Positions 37,261-47,417 are shown, counted from the stretch's first letter. The stretch is DNA of 64,000 nucleotides from an uncultured Pelagibacteraceae bacterium (GCA_902595535.1 CACJQI010000004.1:61193-125192); one strand, 5' to 3'. Notes: a model not told the origin generated them from the letters alone. A program made the numbers and translations.

Positions 37261-38492
37261 TTTCTACGTTAGAAAAAGAAATTACTTTTAGATTTTTAAA
37301 GGCTAGAAAAAAAGATGGCTTTCTAAATATTATTTCAATTTTTTCATTTATTGGCATCAGCTTAGGTGTTGCTGTTTTAATTATAGTTATGTCTGTGATG
37401 AACGGTTTTAGAACAGAACTGATCAACAAGATTGTTGGATTTAACTCCCATATAACCGTTAAGTCTTATGAAGAAAACGGCATCAATCAAAACAAACTTA
37501 AGAACAATAATCTCAAACTTATTAGTAATGATATTATTTTTAGCAACTCAGGTGAGGCAATAATTTTAAAAAATAATACATCAAAAGGAATTGTTTTAAG
37601 AGGATATAAAAGTGATGATTTTTCAAAATTAACAATTATAAAAAATCAAAAATTTAAAGGAATAAGATCTCATTTAGACGAAAACTCTATATCGATAGGT
37701 AATGAGCTAAGTTTTAGTTTAGATCTTAAAATTGGAGATAAGATTACACTGATGTCTCCATCTGGAGTTGAGACTATTATAGGCAGTATGCCAAAACAGA
37801 AAATTTTCAAAGTCACTTCAATTTTTAACAGTGGATTAGCTGATTTTGATAATAATATTGCTTTAATTAACCTGGACACTCTTGATGATTTTTTTGGCTT
37901 TGAAAAAAAAGATAGAAACTTAGAAATCTATTTAAAAAATCCAAATAATATTGAAACTCAAAAACAAATTGTGCAAGAAATTTTTGATCAAGAATTTATT
38001 TACACTTGGGCTGATATGAATAAGTCATTATTTTCAGCTTTAAAAGTTGAACGTAATGTGATGTTTATCATATTGTCACTAATAATTATTGTTGCAGCTT
38101 TTAACATAATCTCTGGTTTAACAATTTTAGTTAAAAATAAAACACGCGATATTGCAATTTTAAAATCAATTGGTGTTTTAAATAAATCAATCATTAAAAT
38201 CTTCTTCTTAATTGGAGTTTTAATTGGTACTTCAGCTACTTTATTTGGGATTTTTTTAGGAGTAACTTTTTCTTTATACATTGAGAATTTAAGACAATTT
38301 CTAAGTTCAACTTTTAATATTAGTTTATTTCCTGAGGAAATTTATTTCTTAAATAAAATGCCCTCAGAAATTAATCCGACATCAATATTATTGATATCAA
38401 TTTGTTCAATATTAATAACAATAATTGTTTCAATATTTCCAGCATATAAAGCTGCTAAACTAGATCCAATTAAAACGTTGAAATATGAATAA
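37257..38492 (+). CDS. lolC: Lipoprotein-releasing system permease (LolC/LolE family)
   Basis: 411 residues. Inner-membrane part of the LolCDE-type ABC complex that releases lipoproteins for transport to the outer membrane. One helix near the N-terminus (about 22-46), a periplasmic domain (about 47-260) and three C-terminal helices (about 268-290, 313-340, 372-395) form the MacB/FtsX-like topology. FLKARKKDGFLNIISIFSFI is the family start. The start is TTG overlapping the proS stop; the next methionine lies inside helix 1. Only one permease gene is present, so the complex is probably a homodimer (LolF type) unless a second copy exists elsewhere. Confidence 0.88.
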   Translation: MISTLEKEITFRFLKARKKDGFLNIISIFSFIGISLGVAVLIIVMSVMNGFRTELINKIVGFNSHITVKSYEENGINQNKLKNNNLKLISNDIIFSNSGEAIILKNNTSKGIVLRGYKSDDFSKLTIIKNQKFKGIRSHLDENSISIGNELSFSLDLKIGDKITLMSPSGVETIIGSMPKQKIFKVTSIFNSGLADFDNNIALINLDTLDDFFGFEKKDRNLEIYLKNPNNIETQKQIVQEIFDQEFIYTWADMNKSLFSALKVERNVMFIILSLIIIVAAFNIISGLTILVKNKTRDIAILKSIGVLNKSIIKIFFLIGVLIGTSATLFGIFLGVTFSLYIENLRQFLSSTFNISLFPEEIYFLNKMPSEINPTSILLISICSILITIIVSIFPAYKAAKLDPIKTLKYE

Positions 38493-39162
38493 ATATCTTC
38501 AATTAAAAAATATTTCTAAAAACTTTAATATTGATAAAAAAATTAAAGTATTAAAAAATTTATCATATGATTTTAATAAAGGAAAAGTTTATGCTCTAAT
38601 GGGTCCGTCTGGATCTGGCAAATCTACATTACTTAATCTAATTTCTTTGATTGATAGACCTTCTCTTGGGTCTGTTAAATTCAGTAATAATCAAATTAAT
38701 TTTAACAACAAAAATAAGAATGATATTTTTAGAGCTAAAAATATTGGTATTGTTTATCAACAAAATAATTTACTTCCTGATTTTACAGCTTTAGAAAATA
38801 TTTATTTAGCAAATCTATCTTTGAACAACAATAAAGAACTCGCAATATCAAAAGCAGAAAATTTATTAAAAAAAATTGGTTTATCAAATAGATCCAATCA
38901 TTTTCCATCACAATTATCTGGTGGTGAATCGCAGAGAGTTGCAATTGCACGAGCTATTATCAATGATCCAGAAATTATCCTTGCCGATGAACCAACTGGT
39001 AGTCTAGATTTAAATACTGCAAAAGAAATTTTTAAACTATTAGAAAGTCAAAAAAATCCAAATAGACTGATAATATTTGCAACTCACAATAGATTTTTTG
39101 CAAATAAAGCAGATTTACTCTTGGAGATGCGTGATGGTAATATAAAACCTTCACATGTCTGA
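38485..39162 (+). CDS. lolD: Lipoprotein-releasing system ATP-binding protein
   Basis: 225 residues, ABC ATPase. Walker A is GPSGSGKST (about 40-48), the Q-loop is in [18 protein letters not shown], the signature is [14 protein letters not shown] (about 143-156), and Walker B is [12 protein letters not shown]. The H-loop is [16 protein letters not shown] is the LolD-type sequence that faces the permease. It overlaps the permease gene by 8 bp and dnaE by 8 bp. Confidence 0.94.
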   Translation: MNKYLQLKNISKNFNIDKKIKVLKNLSYDFNKGKVYALMGPSGSGKSTLLNLISLIDRPSLGSVKFSNNQINFNNKNKNDIFRAKNIGIVYQQNNLLPDFTALENIYLANLSLNNNKELAISKAENLLKKIGLSNRSNHFPSQLSGGESQRVAIARAIINDPEIILADEPTGSLDLNTAKEIFKLLESQKNPNRLIIFATHNRFFANKADLLLEMRDGNIKPSHV

Positions 39163-42100
39163 GTCTACAATTCAAAATTTTAATCATCTTAAAATTCACA
39201 CACAATATTCAATATGTGAGGGAGCTGTTAAAATTGATGATTTACAAGATTTCTCTAAATTAAACAAAATTAAGTCATTAGCTCTATGTGATACCTCAAA
39301 TCTTTGTGGTGCCTTAGAATTTGCTGAAAAAATTTCTAAAGTTGGAACACAACCAATTATTGGAACTCAAATTAATTTTAAATTTAGTGATACTGTTGGT
39401 TTACTTCCTTTATTTGCTTTAAATGAGAAGGGCTATAAAAGAATAATCAAACTTTCGTCTTTGTCATTTCTTGAAAATGATGAGCTCTCTGATCCACATG
39501 TCGATTTTAGTAATTTATTAGAAAATAATGAAGGTGTAGCAATTTTTTCAGGTACAACATTTGGTTTATTTGGTGAATTATTTAATAAAGGTAAATTTAG
39601 TGAAATTCATGATTTATATAAGAAACTTAATTCGACTTTTGGTGATAGATTTTATATTGAGATACAAAGACATAATGATCAAAATGAATTAGGATTTGAA
39701 AAATTTAATTTAAAAAAATCATTGGAATTAAATATTCCTATTATTGCAACAAACGAAGTTTTTTATATTAATCAAGATATGTATGAGGCTCACGATGCAT
39801 TAATTTGTATTGGAAACAAAACCTACATTAATGAAAAAAATAGAAAACGTTTTAGTAATCAACATTATTTTAAAAGCAATTCTGAAATGTCAGAATTATT
39901 TGCTGATTTACCAGAAGCTTTGGAAAATAATTATAATTTTCCATTAAGATGTAATTTTAGACCTCAATTTTCAAATCCTATTTTACCAAATATAAGTTCT
40001 GAAAAAGGTGGAAATGCTGATGATCTTTTAAAAAAAGATTCATTAGATGGTTTAAAAATTAAATTTAATAAAATTTTTAGAATTAAAGAGAATGAATTAG
40101 ATAATGATAAAAATTATCTAGAATACAAGGATAGACTAGATCATGAATTATCAATCATAATTGAAATGAAATACTCTAGTTATTTTCTTATTGTATCTGA
40201 CTACATTAAATGGGCAAAAAATAATGATATTCCAGTTGGACCTGGCAGAGGATCTGGTGCAGGTTCACTAGTTGCATGGTGTCTTTCAATTACAGATGTT
40301 GATCCAATTAAATTTAATTTAATTTTTGAAAGATTTTTAAATCCCGATCGTATTTCTATGCCTGATTTTGACATAGATTTTTGTGAGGAAAAAAGGGATT
40401 TGGTTTTTGAATATTTAACAAAAAAATATCAAGATAGCGTTGCTCATATAATCACATTTGGAAAATTAAAAGCTAGAATGGTTATTAGAGATATTGGAAG
40501 AGTGTTAGGTTTACCTTATGGATTTGTAGACAGTATCTCTAAAATGATACCTTTCGATCCTTCTAGACCTCAAACATTGACTCAATGTATTTCAGGTGAA
40601 CCAAGATTACAAAAATTAATAAATGAAGATCCAAGAGTTAAGAAATTAACAGATCTTTCTTTAAAATTAGAAGGTTTAAATCGAAATGTTGCAACCCATG
40701 CAGCAGGAGTGGTTATAGCAGATAAAAAGCTTACTGAGGTTGTGCCTCTTTATAAGGATTCTTCATCAGAATTGTTATTACCTTCTACACAATTTGATAT
40801 GTATTCAGCAGAAAATGCTGGCTTGGTAAAATTTGATTTCTTAGGTCTTAAAACACTAACAGTAATTAATAATACTCAAAAATTAGTAAGAAAAACAAAT
40901 AAACATTTTGACATTGAAAATATTAGTTATGAAGATCAAAAAGTCTTTGATCTCTTATCTAGTGGAAATACTGTTGGATTATTTCAGGTTGAAAGTGCAG
41001 GCATGAGAGAGGCATTAGTACAAATGAAACCTAACCATATTGAGGACATTATTGCTTTAGTTGCTCTTTATAGGCCTGGACCAATGAGTAATATTCCAAC
41101 ATATAACGACTGTAAGCATGGAAGACAAACACCAGATTATTTACACCCACTTTTAGAGGATATTTTAAAACCAACATATGGTGTAATTATTTATCAAGAA
41201 CAAGTAATGCAAATTGCTCAAAAATTATCTGGTTTTACAGCAGGTCAAGCTGATCTTTTAAGAAGAGCTATGGGTAAAAAGAAAAGAGCTGAATTAGAAA
41301 AACAAAAACAAGGTTTTATTGCTGGAGCCGTAGATAATGGGATAGCTAAAGATGTAGCCGCTGGAATTTTTTTAAAGATTGAACCTTTTGCTGAATATGG
41401 ATTTAATAAAAGTCATGCAGCTGCTTATGCAATTATTTCTTATCAAACAGCATTTTTAAAAACTTATTATCCTAAAGAATTTATTGCAGCATCAATGACA
41501 ATGGATATTTCTAATCAAAATAAACTTAGTGAATATTACGAGGAATTAAAAAGACTGAATATTAAAGTTACAAGACCCAATATTAATGAATGTTATGCTG
41601 ACTTTAGAACAGAAGGAGATAATTTTTATTATGCACTTGGTGGTATTAAAGCAGTTGGTTATGAAGCCATATCAAATGTTGTAAAAGAAAGATCAGAAAA
41701 TGGTAAATTTGATTCTATTAACGATTTCTTAAAAAGAGTTAATCCAAAAGATATGAATAAATTACAATTAGAAGGATTAGTTAAAGCTGGAGCATTTGAT
41801 AATTTATATAATAATCGCCAGTCACTTTTTAACTCAATTCCAAACTTTATTCTAAAAACTAAAAATATATTTGATAATAAATCAGCAAATCAAATAGATT
41901 TATTTTCAGAAGATGAAAGTTCACAAAATGATATAATTCATGCTATTGATGATTGGAAGTTTGAAGAACGATTATCTAAGGAATTTGAAGCCGTTGGATT
42001 TTTTATTTCAGATCACCCTTTAAACCAGTTTACTGAAATTTTTGATGATTACAAAATTAAAGATTATTCAAATTTTAATTCCAATAATGAAATTAAAGAT

Positions 42101-42571
42101 GCAAATATTGCTGCAACTTTATTAAAAGTTCAAGAGAGAAAAACTGCAAAAGGAAACGCATATGCTGTTTTAAAATTAACTGATCTAAATAGTGTTTTTG
42201 AATTGTTTATATTTTCTGAAATCTTAGAATTAAATCGTGAGATTTTAAAAGAAGGTAATTCCTTAATATTAACTCTTATTAAAAATATTTCTAATGATGA
42301 AAATAGATTTAAACGTATTAATGTACAAAAAATTGGATCTTTGAAAGAACTTTTTAATAGCCCTATTAATGAGGTTTCATTTGATGTTAAATCCCATACA
42401 GAAGTTGATGAAATCTCAAAAATATTAAAGGAAGACGGGAAAACGATTGTTAACATTAATATGACTATTGATGAAAAAACATTAAAATTTAAGCTCAAAA
42501 ACTCAAGAAATTTAGATAGAAAATCACTAAATCTTCTTAGAAAAGAGGAGATTTTAAGTACTATTAATTAA
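39155..42571 (+). CDS. dnaE: DNA polymerase III alpha subunit
   Basis: 1138 residues, the replicative polymerase. It has an N-terminal PHP domain (about 8-280, starting LKIHTQYSICEGA), then the polymerase palm with catalytic acids in PDFDIDF (Asp404, Asp406) and GPGRGSGAGSLVAWCL just before. The fingers region has TYGVIIYQEQVMQIAQ, RRAMGKKKRAE and EYGFNKSHAAAYA. A helix-hairpin-helix and an OB domain (about 985-1060) follow. Length matches DnaE1, not DnaE2. The start ATG lies 8 bp inside lolD. In many alphaproteobacteria dnaE follows lolCD in the same way. Confidence 0.96.
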   Translation: MSESTIQNFNHLKIHTQYSICEGAVKIDDLQDFSKLNKIKSLALCDTSNLCGALEFAEKISKVGTQPIIGTQINFKFSDTVGLLPLFALNEKGYKRIIKLSSLSFLENDELSDPHVDFSNLLENNEGVAIFSGTTFGLFGELFNKGKFSEIHDLYKKLNSTFGDRFYIEIQRHNDQNELGFEKFNLKKSLELNIPIIATNEVFYINQDMYEAHDALICIGNKTYINEKNRKRFSNQHYFKSNSEMSELFADLPEALENNYNFPLRCNFRPQFSNPILPNISSEKGGNADDLLKKDSLDGLKIKFNKIFRIKENELDNDKNYLEYKDRLDHELSIIIEMKYSSYFLIVSDYIKWAKNNDIPVGPGRGSGAGSLVAWCLSITDVDPIKFNLIFERFLNPDRISMPDFDIDFCEEKRDLVFEYLTKKYQDSVAHIITFGKLKARMVIRDIGRVLGLPYGFVDSISKMIPFDPSRPQTLTQCISGEPRLQKLINEDPRVKKLTDLSLKLEGLNRNVATHAAGVVIADKKLTEVVPLYKDSSSELLLPSTQFDMYSAENAGLVKFDFLGLKTLTVINNTQKLVRKTNKHFDIENISYEDQKVFDLLSSGNTVGLFQVESAGMREALVQMKPNHIEDIIALVALYRPGPMSNIPTYNDCKHGRQTPDYLHPLLEDILKPTYGVIIYQEQVMQIAQKLSGFTAGQADLLRRAMGKKKRAELEKQKQGFIAGAVDNGIAKDVAAGIFLKIEPFAEYGFNKSHAAAYAIISYQTAFLKTYYPKEFIAASMTMDISNQNKLSEYYEELKRLNIKVTRPNINECYADFRTEGDNFYYALGGIKAVGYEAISNVVKERSENGKFDSINDFLKRVNPKDMNKLQLEGLVKAGAFDNLYNNRQSLFNSIPNFILKTKNIFDNKSANQIDLFSEDESSQNDIIHAIDDWKFEERLSKEFEAVGFFISDHPLNQFTEIFDDYKIKDYSNFNSNNEIKDANIAATLLKVQERKTAKGNAYAVLKLTDLNSVFELFIFSEILELNREILKEGNSLILTLIKNISNDENRFKRINVQKIGSLKELFNSPINEVSFDVKSHTEVDEISKILKEDGKTIVNINMTIDEKTLKFKLKNSRNLDRKSLNLLRKEEILSTIN

Positions 42572-42579
42572 AAAAAGCC

Positions 42580-42608
42580 TTGTTAAATTATCATAATCTT
42601 AGTAAATA
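42580..42608 (+). promoter_or_regulatory. Candidate rpsB promoter
   Basis: TTGTTA (42580-42585), 17-bp spacer, TAAATA (42603-42608). The start would be near 42615, just upstream of the structured leader. Sequence match is moderate, but a promoter is expected in this 130-bp gap. Confidence 0.35.
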
Positions 42609-42614
42609 CATCCT

Positions 42615-42701
42615 CAATTAAATTAACACGCACACAGTTGTTGGTTTTATACCTCCGGTCCTTAATTGGAAATTACTGTGGTGGCTTAACCGGGAATAAA
42701 T
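42615..42701 (+). promoter_or_regulatory. rpsB leader RNA (ribosomal protein S2 autoregulatory element)
   Basis: The segment is richer in GC than its surroundings. CACAGT (42633-42638) pairs with ACTGTG (42675-42680). Inside, GGT/ACC (42643-42653) and TCC/GGA (42659-42670) can form small stems. The loop bases CCGGT (42655-42659) are exactly complementary to ACCGG (42689-42693), which lies outside the stem and 8 bp before the rpsB ATG; this makes an H-type pseudoknot over the initiation region. A structured leader upstream of rpsB has been described in Candidatus Pelagibacter ubique, and this is very likely the same element. Binding of S2 itself is the expected control, but not shown. Confidence 0.65.
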
Positions 42702-43517
42702 ATGAAAATACCAGAAATAACAATACAACAATTATTAGAAGCAGGCGTTCATCTAGGTCATAAAACTTTAAGATGGAACCCAAAAATGAAAAAATACATT
42801 TTTGGAAAAAGAGATTCAATTCACATTATAGATTTAACGCAGACTTTAGAGTTAACAAAAATCGCTCTTGAAAAAGTCTATAACACTATTGCAAATAACG
42901 GCAAAATTTTATTTGTATCTACTAAAAAACAAGCATCGGAAGCTATTGCTGAAGTTGCTAAGGAAACAGATCAATATTTTGTAAACTATAGATGGCTAGG
43001 CGGCATGCTTACTAATTGGGGAACAATCTCTGGTTCGATTAAGAAGATGAAAAAATATGAGACTGCCTTAGCAGCTGAAAACAGAGGTTTCACTAAAAAA
43101 GAACTTTTAAAAATGAGTGTTAAAAAAGATAAACTTGAAAGATCTTTGGGAGGCATTGCAGAAATGAAAAAAACTCCTGATTTAGTATTTATTATTGATA
43201 CAAATTATGAGTCTTTAGCAATAGCAGAGTCTGTAAAATTAGGAATTCCAATAATTGCAATTTTAGATAGTAATTCAAATCCTGATAATATTGATTACCC
43301 TATTCCAGGGAATGATGATGCTAGACGAGCAATTGATCTTTATTGTAATTTAATTAAAGAAACAATTAATAATGCAAAAAGTTCAATTCCTTCTTCAACT
43401 CTAACAACTGAAAACTCTAATGATAAAAAAGATAATCAAGCTAAAACAGTTCAAGAATTAGATAGAGAAAAATTAGAAAAAAAATTTTCTACAGAAGATA
43501 AGGAGAAATTAAACTAA
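42702..43517 (+). CDS. rpsB: 30S ribosomal protein S2
   Basis: 271 residues. The family start [19 protein letters not shown] and [14 protein letters not shown] are clear. [13 protein letters not shown] (near 98-110) and [19 protein letters not shown] are further signatures, and [15 protein letters not shown] closes the core. The last 45 residues are a Lys/Asp/Asn-rich extension. It follows a structured leader and is 1 bp from tsf, the normal pairing. Confidence 0.97.
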   Translation: MKIPEITIQQLLEAGVHLGHKTLRWNPKMKKYIFGKRDSIHIIDLTQTLELTKIALEKVYNTIANNGKILFVSTKKQASEAIAEVAKETDQYFVNYRWLGGMLTNWGTISGSIKKMKKYETALAAENRGFTKKELLKMSVKKDKLERSLGGIAEMKKTPDLVFIIDTNYESLAIAESVKLGIPIIAILDSNSNPDNIDYPIPGNDDARRAIDLYCNLIKETINNAKSSIPSSTLTTENSNDKKDNQAKTVQELDREKLEKKFSTEDKEKLN

Positions 43518-43518
43518 A

Positions 43519-44370
43519 ATGAGTGATATAGAAAAAGTAAAAAAACTTAGAGAAGCTACTGGTGCTGGTTTTAAAGATTGTAATCTTGCCATCAAAGAAT
43601 CAGGTGGTGATATAGATAAAGCAATAGAAATATTAAGAGTAAAAGGTATATCTAAAGCTTCAAAAAAAATGTCTAGAGATGCGAAAGAAGGTGTTGTAGC
43701 AGTTAGTGGTGATGAAAATAAAACATCAGTTGTAGAGGTAAATTGTGAAACAGATTTTGTTGCAAAAAATGAAGATTTTACAAACTTTGTAAAAGAATTA
43801 AGTGAATTGAATAACCTAAAAAATTCAAACATTGATGATTTAAAAAGTTCAAAAATGTCAAATGGTGAAACAGTAGAAGATAATATCGTTGCATTAATTG
43901 CAAAGATAGGTGAAAAAATTACAATAGGAAAAACAAAAACTATTGAAAATTCTGGATCATTAAACAATCATTATTTACATACAGTTGTAAAAGATAATAT
44001 TGCTAAATTAGCAGTTATTGTTTCTATAGAAACTCAAAATAAATCAGAAACTGTTAAAACTTTTGCAAAACAATTGTCTATGCATATTGCTGCTTCAAAT
44101 CCTCTAGCTCTAGAGTCTAGTTTAATTGATCAATCTATTATTGATAAAGAACAAGAACTAGTTACTGAAGAATTAAAAAATTCAGGAAAACCAGAAGATA
44201 TTGCAAATAAAATTAGCATGGGTAAAATGAATAAATTTAAGGAAGAAAATGCACTATTGTCTCAAGCTTGGGTAATGGAGCCAAAAAAGAAAGTTCAAGA
44301 TGTGTTGAAAGAACTTGCAATTGCTGATTTAAAAGTAAAAGAGTTTTATAGAATTAAGATTGGAGAATAA
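43519..44370 (+). CDS. tsf: Elongation factor Ts
   Basis: 283 residues; exchanges GDP on EF-Tu. N-terminal UBA-like motif [17 protein letters not shown] is canonical, followed by [15 protein letters not shown] in the core and [15 protein letters not shown]. The C-terminal module includes [18 protein letters not shown]. The next gene starts on the base after the stop. In most bacteria pyrH is the next gene; here it is frr. Confidence 0.97.
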   Translation: MSDIEKVKKLREATGAGFKDCNLAIKESGGDIDKAIEILRVKGISKASKKMSRDAKEGVVAVSGDENKTSVVEVNCETDFVAKNEDFTNFVKELSELNNLKNSNIDDLKSSKMSNGETVEDNIVALIAKIGEKITIGKTKTIENSGSLNNHYLHTVVKDNIAKLAVIVSIETQNKSETVKTFAKQLSMHIAASNPLALESSLIDQSIIDKEQELVTEELKNSGKPEDIANKISMGKMNKFKEENALLSQAWVMEPKKKVQDVLKELAIADLKVKEFYRIKIGE

Positions 44371-44922
44371 ATGTTTGATGAAAAATCATACAGCCTTAAA
44401 ATGGATAAAGCCATTGAGGTTTTCTCAAAAGAATTATTATCCTTAAGAACTGGTAGAGCTAACGCTTCGATGCTTGATTTGATCAAGGTCGAAGTTTATG
44501 GACAACAAATGCCAATCAATCAAGTTGGTAGCATAACAACACCAGAACCAAGAATGATAAATATTCAGATATGGGATGCAAACAATGTATCTCTTATTGA
44601 TGCAGCAATAAAAAAATCAGATTTAGGACTAAATCCACAAATAGAAGGTCAATTAATTAGATTACCAGTGCCAGAACTTAATGAAGAGAGAAGAGTAGAG
44701 CTAAAAAAACTCATAAAGTCAATTGGTGAAAAATGTAAAATTTCAATAAGAAACATTAGAAGAGAAGCAAATGAAGAATTGAAAAAACTTTTAAAATCAA
44801 AAGAAATTAGTGAAGATGAAGAAAAATTATCAGAAAAAAATATTCAAATAATAACAGACGAGCATATTAAAACTACAGATGAAAAGGTTTCTTTAAAAGA
44901 AAAAGAAATAATGACAATATAA
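44371..44922 (+). CDS. frr: Ribosome-recycling factor
   Basis: 183 residues; splits post-termination ribosomes with EF-G. LSLRTGRANASMLD (about 24-37), VEVYGQQMPINQVGSI, EERRVELKKLIKSIGEKCKI and ISIRNIRREANEELKKL give the two-domain fold. Complete, normal length. It abuts tsf with no spacer and is followed 1 bp later by uppS. Confidence 0.97.
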   Translation: MFDEKSYSLKMDKAIEVFSKELLSLRTGRANASMLDLIKVEVYGQQMPINQVGSITTPEPRMINIQIWDANNVSLIDAAIKKSDLGLNPQIEGQLIRLPVPELNEERRVELKKLIKSIGEKCKISIRNIRREANEELKKLLKSKEISEDEEKLSEKNIQIITDEHIKTTDEKVSLKEKEIMTI

Positions 44923-44923
44923 A

Positions 44924-45598
44924 ATGAACCCTGTAAATCATGTGGCCATTATTATGGATGGCAATGGAAGATGGGGTATTAGACACAAAAAATCAAGAAA
45001 TGCTGGACATAAAGCTGGTTTAAAATCAGTTGAAGATATTATTAAAATATCAATAGATTATAATATAAAGTTTTTAACATTATTTGCATTTTCAACTGAA
45101 AATTGGAAAAGACCAAAAAAAGAAATTAATTATTTATTTAAATTATTAGAAAGTTATTTAATTACTAAAATTAGTGAATTTCATAAACAAAATATAAAAT
45201 TAAAAATTATTGGTAAAAAAAAATTTTCTAAAAAATTAAATTTGTTATTAAATTCAGCTGAAAAAAAAACATCAAAAAATTCTAAAATTCAGATCAATCT
45301 TGCATTAAATTATGGATCTAAATTTGAGTTAGTTAATGCAGTAAAAAAAATTGTAAAAAATAATTATAAAATAAATGAAAAAAATATTGAAAAATATTTA
45401 TATACTAAAAATTTACCCGACCCAGATATATTAATTAGAACTGGCAATACGAAAAGATTAAGTAATTTTTTATTATGGCAACTTGCATATACAGAAATTT
45501 TTTTTGAAAAAAAATTATGGCCAGATTTCAATAGAGAAGATTATTCAAAAATTATAAATAGATTTAAAAAAATAAAAAGGAATTATGGAAACGTATGA
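44924..45598 (+). CDS. uppS: Undecaprenyl diphosphate synthase
   Basis: 224 residues, cis-prenyltransferase that makes the C55 carrier lipid for peptidoglycan and envelope sugars. VAIIMDGNGRWG (8-19) has the catalytic Asp. GHKAGLKSVEDI, FAFSTENWKRP and DPDILIRTGNTKRLSNFLLW follow, and the C-terminal YTEIFFEKKLWPDF is conserved. Very lysine-rich, as expected in AT-rich DNA. It overlaps cdsA by 4 bp (ATGA). Confidence 0.95.
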   Translation: MNPVNHVAIIMDGNGRWGIRHKKSRNAGHKAGLKSVEDIIKISIDYNIKFLTLFAFSTENWKRPKKEINYLFKLLESYLITKISEFHKQNIKLKIIGKKKFSKKLNLLLNSAEKKTSKNSKIQINLALNYGSKFELVNAVKKIVKNNYKINEKNIEKYLYTKNLPDPDILIRTGNTKRLSNFLLWQLAYTEIFFEKKLWPDFNREDYSKIINRFKKIKRNYGNV

Positions 45599-46245
45599 TT
45601 AAAAGTGAATTTACAAAAAGATTATACAGTTCTCTTATATTGATACCTATTGTTTTTTTTGTAATAATTGAGGGATCTACTTTATTTAATCTATTTATTT
45701 TTATATGCTTTATTACAACAGCATATGAATGGCTAAAAATGTCAAAACTTAATATCCAAAAAATATTTGGTTTATTTTTTGCTATAATTTCATTTTATTC
45801 AATATTTAGAATTAGGAATGATTTTGAACAAGATTATTTTCATATTTTGTTTATAGCAATAATATGTGTCTCTACAGATATTGGCGGTTACATTTTTGGA
45901 AAAATTTTAAAAGGTCCAAAATTAACTAAATTTAGCCCTAACAAAACATACTCTGGTGTAATAGGAAGTTTTTTACTTACAATTATAATTACAATATTAT
46001 TTTTTGAGCTAACATTAAAAACCCATAATTTTAATTATACAGTAGGAACATTTATCTTTGTATTAGCTGTTTCCTTAGTAAGTCAAATTGGTGATATAAT
46101 TATTTCTTACTTTAAAAGACTTTCTAAAATTAAAGATACTGGAAATATTATACCTGGACATGGCGGAATTTTAGATAGAATTGATGGCATCATTTTTGCT
46201 TATCCATTTTCTTATCTTGTTTTTTTGAATTGGAATTTTCAATGA
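45595..46245 (+). CDS. cdsA: Phosphatidate cytidylyltransferase
   Basis: Makes CDP-diacylglycerol, the precursor of all phospholipids. 216 residues with about six membrane helices, shorter than the 260-285 of E. coli-type enzymes (fewer N-terminal helices). The family signature is intact near the C-terminus: SYFKRLSKIKDTGNIIPGHG followed by GILDRIDG. DIGGYIFGK is the second conserved site. It overlaps uppS and dxr by 4 bp each. Confidence 0.93.
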   Translation: MIKSEFTKRLYSSLILIPIVFFVIIEGSTLFNLFIFICFITTAYEWLKMSKLNIQKIFGLFFAIISFYSIFRIRNDFEQDYFHILFIAIICVSTDIGGYIFGKILKGPKLTKFSPNKTYSGVIGSFLLTIIITILFFELTLKTHNFNYTVGTFIFVLAVSLVSQIGDIIISYFKRLSKIKDTGNIIPGHGGILDRIDGIIFAYPFSYLVFLNWNFQ

Positions 46246-47405
46246 AAAAAAAAATTGCAATTCTTGGCTCAACAGGATCTATTGGAAAAATTTTATTAGA
46301 CATAATAAGTAAAGATCATAAAAACTTTGAAATTATACTCTTAACTGCAAATACAAATTACAAGCTATTATACAAACAGGCAAAAAAGTTTAATGTCAAA
46401 AATTTAATTATTACAAATATTAAAAGATATAATTTATTAAGAAAAATTAACAAAAAAAAAAATCTGAATATTTATAATGATTTTAAAAACTTAAGCAGAA
46501 TCTTTAAGTGTAAAGCTGATTACTCAATGAGTTCAATCACAGGAATTAATGGTTTAGAGCCAACTTTAAATATAATAAAATATTCTAAAAAAATTGCTAT
46601 TGCTAACAAAGAGTCAATTATATGTGGATGGAATTTAATTTATAAAGAATTAAAAAAAAATAAAACACAATTTATACCTGTTGACTCAGAGCATTTTTCA
46701 TTGTGGTACGGATTACAAAATTTAAAAATAAAAAATATTGAAAAAATGTATTTAACTGCTTCTGGTGGACCATTTAATAATATTCCGTTAAATAGATTTA
46801 AAAGTATAAAAATTGATGAGGCATTAAAACATCCAAATTGGAAAATGGGCAAAAAAATTTCAATAGACTCAGCTACTATGATTAATAAAGTTTATGAAGT
46901 TATAGAAGCAAGAAATATATTTAATCTTAATTATAAAAAGATTGAAATTCTTATACATCCCAAATCATATGTTCATGCTATTTTAAAATTTGATAACGGG
47001 CTAACAAAAATAATTGCACACGACACAACCATGAAAATACCCATATTTAATACTCTTTATACTAATAATGATAAAAAATTAAAGTCAAACACAATAAATA
47101 TAAATTCATTAAATAATTTAAACTTTAAGATTATAGAATTAAAAAGATTTCCCATGATCAAATTATTAAAATTTTTACCATCAAAGCAATCTTTATTTGA
47201 AACAGTTATAGTTTCTGCAAATGATACTTTGGTTGAATTATTTTTGAATGATAAAATCAAATTTATCGATATTCAAAAAAAATTATTTATGATTATAAAT
47301 AAGAAGATGTTTTTAAAATTTAAAAAAAAGTATCCAAAAAAAATTCAGGATATAGTTGAATTAAATAATTTTGTTAGATTGAAAACACTCAAAAACTGTA
47401 TATAA
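46242..47405 (+). CDS. dxr: 1-deoxy-D-xylulose 5-phosphate reductoisomerase
   Basis: Second step of the MEP isoprenoid pathway. 387 residues. NADPH loop GSTGSIG at 9-15, ANKESIICG, the metal and substrate region VDSEHFSLW and SATMINKVYEVIEA are all visible. The ATG at 46242 overlaps the cdsA stop (ATGA) and puts the Rossmann loop at the usual distance; a TTG at 46230 would add four residues without support. bamA follows after 12 bp, with no rseP between. Confidence 0.95.
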   Translation: MKKKIAILGSTGSIGKILLDIISKDHKNFEIILLTANTNYKLLYKQAKKFNVKNLIITNIKRYNLLRKINKKKNLNIYNDFKNLSRIFKCKADYSMSSITGINGLEPTLNIIKYSKKIAIANKESIICGWNLIYKELKKNKTQFIPVDSEHFSLWYGLQNLKIKNIEKMYLTASGGPFNNIPLNRFKSIKIDEALKHPNWKMGKKISIDSATMINKVYEVIEARNIFNLNYKKIEILIHPKSYVHAILKFDNGLTKIIAHDTTMKIPIFNTLYTNNDKKLKSNTININSLNNLNFKIIELKRFPMIKLLKFLPSKQSLFETVIVSANDTLVELFLNDKIKFIDIQKKLFMIINKKMFLKFKKKYPKKIQDIVELNNFVRLKTLKNCI

Positions 47406-47417
47406 ATCATCATTTAT

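Noticed and set aside
42130..42498. 122-codon antisense frame within dnaE
   Set aside because: Shadow of the dnaE OB-fold region; no independent support.
43509..43967. 152-codon antisense frame over tsf
   Set aside because: Phe/Ser-rich shadow of EF-Ts; EF-Ts is certain on the other strand.
46230..46241. TTG start for dxr
   Set aside because: The ATG at 46242 overlaps the cdsA stop in the usual ATGA form and gives the normal distance to GSTGSIG.
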